Source: Actinoplanes subtropicus
GTDB lineage: Bacteria > Actinomycetota > Actinomycetes > Mycobacteriales > Micromonosporaceae
DNA: 64,000 nucleotides
Assembly (NCBI RefSeq): GCF_000721705.1
Contig: NZ_JOJL01000020.1
Coordinates: forward strand, 248,001 to 312,000
Direction of reading: 5' to 3'
Below, piece by piece: positions 1 to 8,260 of this stretch. A program made the translations under genes and the position numbers. Each line of letters opens with the position of its first letter. Position 1 is the first letter of the stretch. Below the pieces are notes generated by a model. The model was not told the DNA's origin and did no database searches. It saw only the letters and a program-made list of their open reading frames with translations.

Positions 1-855
1 GCGGCCCGCGGCGATCCGGTCCAGCAGGTCCGGCAGGCTCGTGTTGACCTGCACGGTGGGCCCGAGCTTGCGGGCGGTCACCTTGAGCGCGTCGAGCCCG
101 GCCCGCAGCTGCGGCAGCCGGTCGATGTCGAGGGCGGCCGGTTCGGCGGTGCCGTCGATCGCCAGCTGGGTCAGGCCGCGGTCGAACACCGCGAGGGTGG
201 CCGCACCGGTGAAGACCGGCTCCCCGGGCCAGGCGCCGGGAGTCGCCGTGAAGTACCCGTGGGTGCCCCAGTAGAGGTCGTCCGGCCGCGGCACCGTGTA
301 CGTCCCGGCCACGTACAGCCGCTGGGGTTTGCCGTTGGGCAGCCAGAGCGGGCGCTGGTCGTTGTTGTTGTTCTTGGCGAAGGTCAGCGTGATCGCCTGC
401 CCGGCCGTCAGCCGCAGCCGCCTCGCGGTCTCGGCGCCGATCAGCACCTCGCCCTCGCCGATCAGGCAGCGCCCGGCGACGATCCGCAGGTGCGCGCAGG
501 CGTCCTGGCGGAAGACGACCCGGGAGGCGTTGACGTTGTCGGACTCGATGCCGACCGCCGGGAACTCGGCCGAGTAGCGGTAGTCGAAGCCGGGCAGATC
601 GGCCAGCGCGGCGCCGATGTTGCTGAAGTCCGGGTTGCCAACGTTGTTGATCCGGTTGTCCTGCCCGGAGCTCAGCACGACGCCGCGCTCGGCCGGGGTG
701 GCGGTGGCGATCTGCTCGGCGGCGACGGCCCGGTCGGCGGCGGCGAGGTAGGCCGGCGAGGCGACGGCGGCGGCCACCGCGAGCAGGGCAAGCAGGGCGA
801 GCGTCAGCGACTGGCCGCGGCGCGTCCACACCATGGCGAGGACCAGGGAGATCAT
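1..855 (-). CDS. FtsX-like ABC transporter permease, N-terminal part (runs off left edge)
   Basis: The visible 285 residues are the N-terminal part of an FtsX-family permease, a membrane subunit of MacB/LolC-type ABC exporters. The protein starts MISLVLAMVWTRRGQ and has a hydrophobic Ala/Leu/Val segment at about residues 15-37. A long extracytoplasmic domain follows, similar in style to the domain of the permease encoded just upstream. The ATG at 855 overlaps the TGA of that upstream gene (ATGA), so the two are translationally coupled and probably pair in one transporter. No ATPase gene is visible; one would be expected to the left of the window. The C-terminal transmembrane bundle is missing only because the window ends. 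Confidence 0.85.
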   Translation of the reverse strand, partial: MISLVLAMVWTRRGQSLTLALLALLAVAAAVASPAYLAAADRAVAAEQIATATPAERGVVLSSGQDNRINNVGNPDFSNIGAALADLPGFDYRYSAEFPAVGIESDNVNASRVVFRQDACAHLRIVAGRCLIGEGEVLIGAETARRLRLTAGQAITLTFAKNNNNDQRPLWLPNGKPQRLYVAGTYTVPRPDDLYWGTHGYFTATPGAWPGEPVFTGAATLAVFDRGLTQLAIDGTAEPAALDIDRLPQLRAGLDALKVTARKLGPTVQVNTSLPDLLDRIAAGR

Positions 856-3800
856 CGCCGGGCCTCCCGGGTCAGCGGCCGCGTCGCGAGCCAGCCGACC
901 AGGCCGAGCACCAGCCACGCGGCCAGGGCGGCGAGGGCCAGCGACACCGGGCCGAGCGCGCCCGGCAGCGGCAGCACGTCCCAGCCGTCGGCGAAGGCGG
1001 GCACGGTGATCCGGGCGATCGGCCGGGCGAGCGCCGCCGCGACCAGCCCGGCGAGCAGGCCGCTGAGAACAAGACCAACCATTCCCGCGTACGCCGTGGC
1101 CACCGCGACGTTTCGGGGAAGGCCTTGCACGCGCAGCGCCCGCAACTGGTCGAGCCGGGCTCGCCGGTCGACGGCGGCGGCCACCCCGAGGGCCGCGGCG
1201 GCGAGCAGCAGCACCACGACGCCGGCCAGCAGCGCGAATCGGGTCACCACGGCGGGCGCCTGCTCGTCGAGGTCCCGGGCCCGGCCGGCGATCGTCACGT
1301 CGGAGCCGACGGTCAGCCCGGCTCGGGTCAGCGCGGCGACGATGCCGGGTCGCGCGCCGGGCGCCAGCCAGACCTGGAACTGGCCGGGCGGGCTGGCGTC
1401 GCCGATCACTCGCCGGGTCGCGTCGAGGTCGGCGAGAACGCCCCGCCGCCCGAGCACCGGCAAGGCGGTCGCGGTGGCGGCCACCCGCACCGGGGTCGGC
1501 TCGCGGCCGAAGGCGAGCAGGGTGGCCTCGCCGAACTGCCAGTGCTCCGGGGCCGGGCCGGCCAGCACGACCGGCAGCGGCAGGTCGGTGTCGACCGCGT
1601 ACGCGGCGACGCCTTCCGGGCCGCCGGCGGCCGCGCCTTCCGGGGCGACGCCGGCCGCGCCTTCCGGGGCGACGGCGGCCGCGCCTTCCGGGGCGACGGC
1701 GGCGGGCGCGGGGACGGTCAGCGTCAGCGCGCCGCCGGTGGCGGCCAGGCTCAGCGCCGGGGCCGCGGTGCCGGCCCGCCAGCGGGCGATGTCGCCGAGC
1801 CGGGCGGCGTCCAGGATCGAGCCGGGCGGGTCGAGCTGGTCGAGGCCGCGTAGCGAGATCGAGGCGCCCGGCCGGCCGGCGACCTCCCAGTGCAGAATCC
1901 GGCAGCCGGGCGGCTCGGCGCAGCCGGCCACCGGCGCCGAGAGGGTCCGCTCCCCCGGGCCGACGCGGCCGAAGTCCACGGTGACCGGCGCGCCGGTGCC
2001 CTCGTGCTGCAGCACCAGGGTGAGCGTCGCGGGAGCCGAGCCGCCCGACGCCGGAGCCGAGCCGCCCGACGCCGGAGCCGAGCCGAGCGTCGCGGGAGCC
2101 GAGCCGCCCGACGCCGGAGCCGAGCCGCCCGACGCCGGAGCCGAGCCGCCCGACGCCGGAGCCGAGTCCGTCGCGGCTGCCGGGCCGGTCGCGGCGACCC
2201 GCACGGCCAGCCGGTGCCCGGTGATCCGGGGCAGCGCGGCCGGCCCCGCCCCCGCCGCCAGCGCGCCGAGCGGGCCGTACTCGGGCCGCCAGCGGGCCAC
2301 CGCCGCCAGCCGTCCACTGTCGACGGCGAGCACCGGCGGGTCGGTCGTGGTGTCGACCGCGACCGCCATGGCCTGGTCCCCGGCCGGGTCGGCGGCGCGG
2401 ACCGCGGCCAGCAGCACGGTCCGGTTCGGCGCCTGCACGCCGAGCACCCGGGTCGCGCCCAGTTCGGCGGCGCCGCGCTCGAGCCGGGCCGTACGCTCGC
2501 CGAGGTATCCGCCGACGCCGGTGGTGAAGACCGCGACCGCCACCACGACCAGCGCGAACACCCGGTCGCTGCCGGGCTGCCGGGACACCTGCACGGCGGT
2601 CAGGCCGAGCCGCAGCCGGCCGGCGCGCACGGCCGCGCCGCCGCCGCGGTCGGCCACCCGGCCGAGCAGCCGGGCCACCAGCAGCGCGACCGCCAGCGCC
2701 ACCAGGGCGGGCGCGGCCAGCGCGAGCCCGGCGCCGGCCGCGCCGGACCGGGCCTGGTAGATCCCCGCCACCGCGACCGCGAGCAGCAGCACGTCGGCCA
2801 GGCCGGAGCGCCAGTCGCCGCGGCCGGTGACCTCGCGCAGCAGGTCGGCGACCGGCCGGCGCAGCGCCACCGCCTCGATCAGGGCGAGCACCACCAGGCC
2901 GCCGGCCAGCACCGCCCCGGCCGCGACCGCCGACAGTCTCAGCGTCGCCGGCCCGTCGACCGGCCCGGCCAGCAGCCGCGCGAGCGCGTAGCCCAGCGGC
3001 AGGCCGGCCAGCGCGCCGAGCACCAGCGGCGGCACATGCTGGCCCCAGGCCAGGCGCAGCAGCGCGCCGCGGGTGCCGCCGCGCAGCTTGACCAGGGCCG
3101 CGTCGCCGCGCCGGTCCCGCCCGGTGTAGTGGCCGGCCAGCCCGATCGCGAACCAGGCCAGCACCACCACCTGCAGCACCGCGACCAGCACCCCGCGCCG
3201 GATGGCCGCGCGGTCCTCGGCGACCGAGCGCAGCAGCGGCCCGGTGTTGTCGACCAGCCGCAGCGAGTCCTGGGCGAGGTCGTGGCCGGCCCGCCGGAGC
3301 ACCGCGGCCAGGTCGTAGCCGCCGTCGCCGCGGATCAGCCGGTCGGACACCTGCACGTCGTAGCTGACCGTCGGCGAGCTCAACTCCGCCGCCCGGAACG
3401 TCTCGAGCGGGGTGAACGCCGGGTCGAGGCCGCCGTTCGCGGTGAACAGCGGGTCGCTCCAGTACGAGCCGGCCGGGTCGGTCAGCGCATAGGTGGCGAC
3501 CACCCGCAGGGCGAGCGGCTTCGCGTCCGGCGCCGTCCGCAGGTCGAGCCGATCACCGGGCCCGAGGTCGAGCTGCCGGGAGGTGTTCACGCTGATCGCG
3601 ACCTCGCCCGGCCGGACCGGGCAGGTGCCGTCGAGCCGCAGGTGGGCGCAGACGTCCTCGCGGTAGGCGACCTCCATCGACGGGGTCAGTTCGCCGCGCA
3701 GGATGATCAGCGGCTGCACCAGGCCGGCGACCGGGTCGCCGGCGGGCAGCGGGATGAGGCCGCGGACGTTCGCCACGAACTGGTCGAGGGCGCCGGACGG

Positions 3801-4010
3801 GTCACCGGCGGTCTGCGCGATCTTGCGGATCGACAGGGTGCGCTCGCCCGCGGGCGCCGACGCGACGTCGCCGGCGGCCGCCCGGCTGCTGCCGGCCGCG
3901 GCGAACCACGGGCCGGCCGCGGCCACGGCGGTGGCGAGCGCGGTGAGCAGGAGAACGGTCAATGCCTGGGCACGGCGGGAGCGGATGGCGCCCCAGACCA
4001 GTGCCAGCAT
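852..4010 (-). CDS. FtsX-like ABC transporter permease with two permease domains
   Basis: A 1052-residue membrane protein. It has an N-terminal membrane segment (about residues 12-35), a large extracytoplasmic domain, a first bundle of hydrophobic segments (about 270-450), a second extracytoplasmic domain and a C-terminal bundle (about 930-1045). This is the layout of FtsX/MacB-type permeases, which couple ATP hydrolysis to work on envelope substrates rather than import. The second extracytoplasmic domain carries two blocks of low-complexity tandem repeats (annotated separately), unusual for the family. The ATG at 4010 follows an AAGGTGAGG ribosome-binding site and lies 8 bases after the corA-type stop. 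The gene overlaps the next permease by 4 bases. Substrate unknown. Confidence 0.88.
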   Translation of the reverse strand: MLALVWGAIRSRRAQALTVLLLTALATAVAAAGPWFAAAGSSRAAAGDVASAPAGERTLSIRKIAQTAGDPSGALDQFVANVRGLIPLPAGDPVAGLVQPLIILRGELTPSMEVAYREDVCAHLRLDGTCPVRPGEVAISVNTSRQLDLGPGDRLDLRTAPDAKPLALRVVATYALTDPAGSYWSDPLFTANGGLDPAFTPLETFRAAELSSPTVSYDVQVSDRLIRGDGGYDLAAVLRRAGHDLAQDSLRLVDNTGPLLRSVAEDRAAIRRGVLVAVLQVVVLAWFAIGLAGHYTGRDRRGDAALVKLRGGTRGALLRLAWGQHVPPLVLGALAGLPLGYALARLLAGPVDGPATLRLSAVAAGAVLAGGLVVLALIEAVALRRPVADLLREVTGRGDWRSGLADVLLLAVAVAGIYQARSGAAGAGLALAAPALVALAVALLVARLLGRVADRGGGAAVRAGRLRLGLTAVQVSRQPGSDRVFALVVVAVAVFTTGVGGYLGERTARLERGAAELGATRVLGVQAPNRTVLLAAVRAADPAGDQAMAVAVDTTTDPPVLAVDSGRLAAVARWRPEYGPLGALAAGAGPAALPRITGHRLAVRVAATGPAAATDSAPASGGSAPASGGSAPASGGSAPATLGSAPASGGSAPASGGSAPATLTLVLQHEGTGAPVTVDFGRVGPGERTLSAPVAGCAEPPGCRILHWEVAGRPGASISLRGLDQLDPPGSILDAARLGDIARWRAGTAAPALSLAATGGALTLTVPAPAAVAPEGAAAVAPEGAAGVAPEGAAAGGPEGVAAYAVDTDLPLPVVLAGPAPEHWQFGEATLLAFGREPTPVRVAATATALPVLGRRGVLADLDATRRVIGDASPPGQFQVWLAPGARPGIVAALTRAGLTVGSDVTIAGRARDLDEQAPAVVTRFALLAGVVVLLLAAAALGVAAAVDRRARLDQLRALRVQGLPRNVAVATAYAGMVGLVLSGLLAGLVAAALARPIARITVPAFADGWDVLPLPGALGPVSLALAALAAWLVLGLVGWLATRPLTREARR
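1605..1702 (-). repeat. 24-bp in-frame tandem repeat (AAVAPEGA) in FtsX-like permease
   Basis: About four copies of a 24-bp unit encode variants of AAVAPEGA at about residues 770-802 of the same permease. The last copy is degenerate (AAGGPEGV). This is a second in-frame, Ala/Pro/Gly-rich block in the extracytoplasmic domain. Confidence 0.85.
2035..2166 (-). repeat. 21-bp in-frame tandem repeat (ASGGSAP) in FtsX-like permease
   Basis: Six copies of a 21-bp unit encode ASGGSAP; one copy has drifted to ATLGSAP. The block lies at about residues 615-658 of the permease, in its second extracytoplasmic domain. The unit length is a multiple of three, so copy-number change would keep the frame. Probably a flexible linker. 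Confidence 0.9.
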
Positions 4011-4018
4011 GCCTCACC

Positions 4019-5017
4019 TTAGAGCCAGTGGCGCCGGCGAAGATAGATCCACAGACCGCCGGCCGAGAAGACGATCAGGACCATACTCTGCACGTACCCC
4101 CAAGGTTTGGCGAAGCCCGGGTACGGCAGGTTCTGTCCGAAATAGCCGGTGAGCGCGGTCGGGACGGCGATCACCGCGGCCCAGGCCGCCAGCTTGCGGG
4201 TGATGTCGTTGAGCACGTTGCCCTGCTCGGCCAGGTCGGCCTGCAGCAGCGACTGGATCCGGTCGCGCAGGTGCTCCACCTGGTCGTCGGCGTGCTGGGT
4301 GTGGTCCTCGACGTCCCGGAAGTAGGGCATCAGATGCTCACCGACCAGCTCGAGGTCGGGGCGCATGGCCTGCGCGACCAGGTCCGGCATCGGCGCCACC
4401 GCCCGGCGCAGCGCGGCCACCGTCTTGCGCAGCCGCATGCCCCGCATCCGCACCTCGCGCGGCGCGCCGCCCTCCTCGAGCAGGATGTCCTCGACGCTGT
4501 CCATCGCGACGTCCAGCTGCTGCGCGGCGCTGAGGTGCCCGTCGACCACCACGTCGAGCAGGCCGTAGAGCAGGAACGCGACGCCGCGCATCTCGGTCAG
4601 CTTGGCGCTGGCGTCCCACCGCTCGACGAACTTGGCGGTGTCGCTGGGCGCCTTGCGGACCGTGATCAGGGCCCGGTCGGTGACGAAGGCGCTGATCTCG
4701 GTCTTGCCGAACGGCGGGTCCTCGGGCTTCGTGGAGACGTCGACGGCGTACAGGTTGAGGAAGAGATGCTTCGGGTAGCGGTCGAGCTTCGGCCGCTCGT
4801 GCTCCTGGGTGGCATCCTCGACCGCGAGCGGATGCAGCTGAAACTCCTCGGCGACCGTGGCGAGATCCTGGGCGTCCGGCCGATAGAGGTCGAGCCAGAG
4901 CACGGCATCCGGATGTCGCGCCAGCCGCTCGGCCACCTCGCCGGCGGGGAAATCCTCAGCGATGACCTTGCCGTTCTCATACAGCCGAGTCTCGGCGGGA
5001 CACGATGGGGCGTTCAC
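4019..5017 (-). CDS. corA: CorA-family magnesium/divalent cation transporter
   Basis: About 332 residues from the GTG at 5017. CorA proteins are homopentameric inner-membrane channels for Mg2+ or other divalent cations. The protein shows the cytoplasmic alpha/beta domain (TRLYENGKV near the start), a long helical region, and two C-terminal transmembrane helices at about 270-290 and 305-325. The signature loop reads YFGQNLPYPG, so the GMN motif is GQN here. I chose GTG 5017 because it gives the usual short leader before the first strand; the open frame extends to 5155 in sequence that does not look coding. The stop lies 8 bases before the FtsX permease start, so the three genes probably form one operon. 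Ion specificity cannot be read from the sequence. Confidence 0.85.
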   Translation of the reverse strand: MNAPSCPAETRLYENGKVIAEDFPAGEVAERLARHPDAVLWLDLYRPDAQDLATVAEEFQLHPLAVEDATQEHERPKLDRYPKHLFLNLYAVDVSTKPEDPPFGKTEISAFVTDRALITVRKAPSDTAKFVERWDASAKLTEMRGVAFLLYGLLDVVVDGHLSAAQQLDVAMDSVEDILLEEGGAPREVRMRGMRLRKTVAALRRAVAPMPDLVAQAMRPDLELVGEHLMPYFRDVEDHTQHADDQVEHLRDRIQSLLQADLAEQGNVLNDITRKLAAWAAVIAVPTALTGYFGQNLPYPGFAKPWGYVQSMVLIVFSAGGLWIYLRRRHWL

Positions 5018-5091
5018 CAAGACACTATGCCCCACCGAACAGCCGGCCATGCCGCGAGTCGTGGCCGGGCTCACGACGGTGCCAACCCGCG

Positions 5092-5220
5092 TCACCACTG
5101 CGGGTCGAAGGCTTCGAGCGCCGCGGCGTCGTCGCCGGTCAGGCTCGCGTGCCACGCTGCCGCGGCGGCGATGCGCTTGCGGCCGAGATACTCCCGGACC
5201 GCCGATACCAACCTCGTCAT
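5092..5220 (-). CDS. Small conserved-looking protein coupled to CocE hydrolase (42 aa)
   Basis: A 42-residue open frame begins with ATG 5220, which overlaps the TGA of the CocE-type gene (ATGA). Codon use follows the GC3 bias of its neighbours. The product starts MTRLVSAVREYLGRKRIAAA and ends in an acidic stretch before DPQW. It has no signal peptide or membrane segment and probably forms a short helix. The coupling to the hydrolase and the 75-base gap to corA suggest a real gene, but I recognise no family. Confidence 0.55.
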   Translation of the reverse strand: MTRLVSAVREYLGRKRIAAAAAWHASLTGDDAAALEAFDPQW

Positions 5221-6833
5221 GGCTGGGATCGGGGGAGCACGATGCGGGACGGGCCCAGGGTGACCGTGTGGCGGGTCGCCTGGAGCTTGGTGCCCAGGCC
5301 GGGGTTTTCGTCGGTGCCCAGGTTGCGCCAGAACCGCGGATAGCAGCCGCCGGCGATCAGCACGCGCACCCGGGAGCCGGCCGCGAAGCGGTGGGCGATC
5401 GGGAGGAGCGGGAGGCGGACCGGGGCGTTCTGGTCGCGGTCGGGGTCGAGGCGGCGGTAGCCCTCGGTCACGTTGCGGGAGCGGCCGGCCGGGTCGACCT
5501 CGCTGACGCGGACGAACAGGTCGGCGTGCGGGTTGTCGCTGCGGTGCGCCAGCTCGGCCACCGGGGTGCCGTGCACCTCGAGCGCCGACTCCAGCGGGGC
5601 GCCGGTGAACGCCAGCACGTCGGAGCGGACGGCGAGCGAGCTGTCGTCGACGTAGCCGCCGCCCTCCAGCAGCGGGCCGCCGACCGCGGGCGTCGGGACG
5701 GCCGGGTCGAAGGTGAACGCCGCCTCGCCCGCGGCCGCCTCGCCGAGGCCGCCGCCGGGGCGCAGGTGCAGGGCCAGCTCGCGGGTGGGTGGCGGCCAGG
5801 ACGCCGACTCGCGCCAGTCGTGGGTTCCGGTCACCTGCACCCGCACCGGACAGGGCCGCCGCAACGGCTCGCCGCGCAGTTTGGCGCCGAGCCAGTCGAG
5901 AGCCTCCGGGATGAGGATCGGGGCGCCCTTCCCGATCACCTCGGTGTGCGTCCACGGGCCGATCGTGAGGGCCACGTCGACGCCGCGGGCGCGCAGCCGG
6001 GCGTACTGCTCGATCGTCTGTTGCAGGAAGAGGTCTTGCCAGCCGCTGTGCAGCAGGATCGGGATCTGCGCCCGCTCCAGGGCGAGCGGGTGCCGCATCG
6101 GCTCCCAGTACGGGTCGGCCAGGTCGTTGCGGGTGGCCCGGTCGCGGAACCAGCGCGCCCGGCCCGCGTAGTGCCGCTCGGCCGCCTCGACCAGCGGCAG
6201 GTCGGTGAAGACCGGCCGCAGCGCCCTTTTCTGGCCGGGCCCGGCGAACACCTGGGTCACCGCGGCGGCCAGCGACGGCCTGTCCGACCGGGGCAGCCGG
6301 GACACCATGTCGCTCCAGCCGACCAGGTCGAGGTTGAGCGAACCGGTGCCCCACGAGTGCCGGGCGAAGTCGTGCGGGCCGACGGTGATCACCGCGGCGG
6401 CCATCTCGGCGGGCGGCTCCTCCAGCAGGGTCCACTGGGTGTAGCCGAGGTAGGACGGGCCGATCGTCGCGAACGTGCCGGTGAACCAGGGCTGTGCGAC
6501 CAGCCAGGCCACCACGTCCCGCCCGTCCTTGCGCTCGGTGCGCATCGGGTCGAAATCGCCCTCGGAGTCGGCGGTGCCGCGGCTGGAGACGAACACGACG
6601 TGGTAGCCCCGGGCGGCGTAGGGCCTCGCGTACAGCAGGTTGAAGGGGAAACGACGGCCGTACGGGCCGCGCACGAGCAGGGTGCCGGCGGGTTTGCCGG
6701 CCGGCACGTAGTGATCGGCCGCGAGGGTGGTGCCGTCACGCATCGGAATGCGCAGGCCCCGCTCGACGGTGAACGCGCCGGCCGCGCCGGGCAGCTTGAG
6801 CACGCGGCCCACGAGTTGATCCTGCAGCGCCAT
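5217..6833 (-). CDS. CocE/NonD-type alpha/beta hydrolase (X-Pro dipeptidyl-peptidase S15 family)
   Basis: A 538-residue serine hydrolase. The nucleophile lies in GPSYLGYTQW (about residue 120), the G-x-S-Y-x-G elbow of CocE and X-Pro dipeptidyl-peptidases. The acid is probably the Asp in HSGWQDLFLQQ and the base the His in IGPWTH. A C-terminal jelly-roll domain (about 330-538) follows, as in cocaine esterase and glutaryl-7-ACA acylase. No signal peptide is visible, so it is probably cytoplasmic. The ATG at 6833 has AGGAGG six bases upstream. The substrate, an ester or amide, cannot be predicted. It is divergent from the ESX-like genes at 6932 across 98 bases and heads the minus-strand run towards corA. 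Confidence 0.9.
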   Translation of the reverse strand: MALQDQLVGRVLKLPGAAGAFTVERGLRIPMRDGTTLAADHYVPAGKPAGTLLVRGPYGRRFPFNLLYARPYAARGYHVVFVSSRGTADSEGDFDPMRTERKDGRDVVAWLVAQPWFTGTFATIGPSYLGYTQWTLLEEPPAEMAAAVITVGPHDFARHSWGTGSLNLDLVGWSDMVSRLPRSDRPSLAAAVTQVFAGPGQKRALRPVFTDLPLVEAAERHYAGRARWFRDRATRNDLADPYWEPMRHPLALERAQIPILLHSGWQDLFLQQTIEQYARLRARGVDVALTIGPWTHTEVIGKGAPILIPEALDWLGAKLRGEPLRRPCPVRVQVTGTHDWRESASWPPPTRELALHLRPGGGLGEAAAGEAAFTFDPAVPTPAVGGPLLEGGGYVDDSSLAVRSDVLAFTGAPLESALEVHGTPVAELAHRSDNPHADLFVRVSEVDPAGRSRNVTEGYRRLDPDRDQNAPVRLPLLPIAHRFAAGSRVRVLIAGGCYPRFWRNLGTDENPGLGTKLQATRHTVTLGPSRIVLPRSQP

Positions 6834-6931
6834 GGCCGCCTCCTCGATCTGCTGGGCAACACCTTGCCAGACCGGTACGACAGCTTGCCGGGTCGCGGTA
6901 CGGTCACTATCGGTATCGATGGGAGGATGGC

Positions 6932-7243
6932 ATGGGGGATATGGTCCGCATCGACGAACCCGAGGTGTCCAAGATCGGGAACGCCGTCTCCGACGTGGCC
7001 GGGCGCCTCGAGCGGATCGCCGGCGAGGTCGACCGGTGCGGCCTGACCAGCGTATCGGCCGTCGAGGGGTCCGCGGCGCTCAACGCCGCCTGCGGATATG
7101 CGATCGGCTGGCGGCAGACCCTGACCGACCTGGCCGGGCAGGTGCGCGGCTTCGGCGACGACCTGCACAAGGCAGCCGGCGACTACCACGAGTCCGACGC
7201 CGGGGCGGCCCACGAGCTCTACCCGGAACCGAGGTACTCCTGA
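6932..7243 (+). CDS. EspC/WXG100-like small ESX secretion protein
   Basis: A 103-residue, mostly helical protein without Cys-rich or membrane segments. It resembles the EspC/WXG100-type proteins secreted by type VII (ESX) systems: a helix-turn-helix hairpin with Gly-Trp in the middle (YAIGWRQ), and a C-terminal YHESD that fits the Y-x-x-x-D/E secretion signal. The ATG at 6932 follows GGGAGG by five bases. Its stop overlaps the next ATG (TGATG), so the two products are coupled and probably form a heterodimer. No ESX core gene (EccC, EccD, MycP) is in the window, so export would rely on a system encoded elsewhere. Confidence 0.75.
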   Translation: MGDMVRIDEPEVSKIGNAVSDVAGRLERIAGEVDRCGLTSVSAVEGSAALNAACGYAIGWRQTLTDLAGQVRGFGDDLHKAAGDYHESDAGAAHELYPEPRYS

Positions 7244-8202
7244 TGGAGATCACGCTGGACGCGCTGCTGCACGCCGACACCGGCCGCATCCGGGAGGCGG
7301 CCGCCGGCTGGGAGAAGATCGCCGACGAGCTCGACGCGACCGTGGAGCAGATGGCGCGCGGCACCGGCGACCTGCCGAACCACTGGGAGGGCGCGGCCGC
7401 CGAGGCCGCCGAGCAGAGCAACCGCACCTTCCAGATCGAGATCGGCAACATCCCGCACGGCTTCCACGTCGTCTCCCAGCAGCTGCGCGCCCTGGCCGAG
7501 AAGTTCGAGCACTGCCGCCAGCAGGCGTACGCCGTGGTCGACGACGCCAAGGCCGACAGCATGCGGGTCGACCTGCGGACCGGGCAGATCAGCACGACCG
7601 GCCCGGTCACCACCGACTCGGTCGCGGCGGTGCAGGGCATCATGGACGAGCTCGCCCAGCGGCTCGCCCAGATCGTGGCCCAGGCCAACGACGCCGACCG
7701 CCGGGCCGCCGACCTGATCGACGGGATGGGGGTCGACCGGCACCCGCTGAACCCCGTGCTGGCCGAGACCGGGTCGAACGACTTCCTGCTGCAGGACTAC
7801 CAGTTCCTGGCGAACGACATCTACTCGGCCGACTTCAAGGCGCAGGCCTGGAACGACATGAACCAGCTCAACCGGGACCGGCTGATCACCGAACACCCCG
7901 AGCTGATCGGCCCGACCATCGGCCTGCCCACCGCCGCCCGCGACCGGGCCAACCGCCTGCTTCTGGCCCGGGCCAGGAGCGCCGCGCTGGCCCGCCAGGA
8001 GCGGCTGGACGCCGTGCAGGACGGCGCCGCGAGCCGGGCCACCATGAACACCGAACGGGAGCTGTCCGACATCACCGCGGTGCAGCAGCAGCTGGCCGGC
8101 ACGCCGGGCGCCCGGCTGCTCGGCTATCCGCCCGCGGTGATCGGCAAGGCCGACCCGAATTGGGACGACTGGCAGCCGCCGCCGCAGCGGGTCACCGGTT
8201 GA
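7243..8202 (+). CDS. WXG100-type protein resembling the N-terminal half of DUF1023 alpha/beta hydrolases
   Basis: 319 residues from ATG 7243. The first 100 residues form a WXG100-like helical hairpin with W48-E49-G50. Residues about 200-245 read ...[14 protein letters not shown]...[20 protein letters not shown], the conserved linker that precedes the catalytic domain in actinobacterial DUF1023 hydrolases. The protein then stops at the point where that domain should begin (after [16 protein letters not shown]). Only 58 bases separate the stop from thrS, so no remnant of the hydrolase domain is present. It is coupled to the EspC-like gene. It may act as a structural or secreted ESX substrate, or be a 3'-truncated gene; the clean ending in unbiased codons favours a stable short form. 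Confidence 0.75.
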   Translation: MEITLDALLHADTGRIREAAAGWEKIADELDATVEQMARGTGDLPNHWEGAAAEAAEQSNRTFQIEIGNIPHGFHVVSQQLRALAEKFEHCRQQAYAVVDDAKADSMRVDLRTGQISTTGPVTTDSVAAVQGIMDELAQRLAQIVAQANDADRRAADLIDGMGVDRHPLNPVLAETGSNDFLLQDYQFLANDIYSADFKAQAWNDMNQLNRDRLITEHPELIGPTIGLPTAARDRANRLLLARARSAALARQERLDAVQDGAASRATMNTERELSDITAVQQQLAGTPGARLLGYPPAVIGKADPNWDDWQPPPQRVTG

Positions 8203-8260
8203 GCGTCCGGGCCGCCGGATAGCATCGTCTTCGGCCTGCCGTTCGTCGAAGGAGAAGACC

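Noticed and set aside
8203..8260. Possible T-box or other leader before thrS
   Set aside because: Only 58 bases lie between the genes, too few for a T-box, and no T-box sequence was seen.
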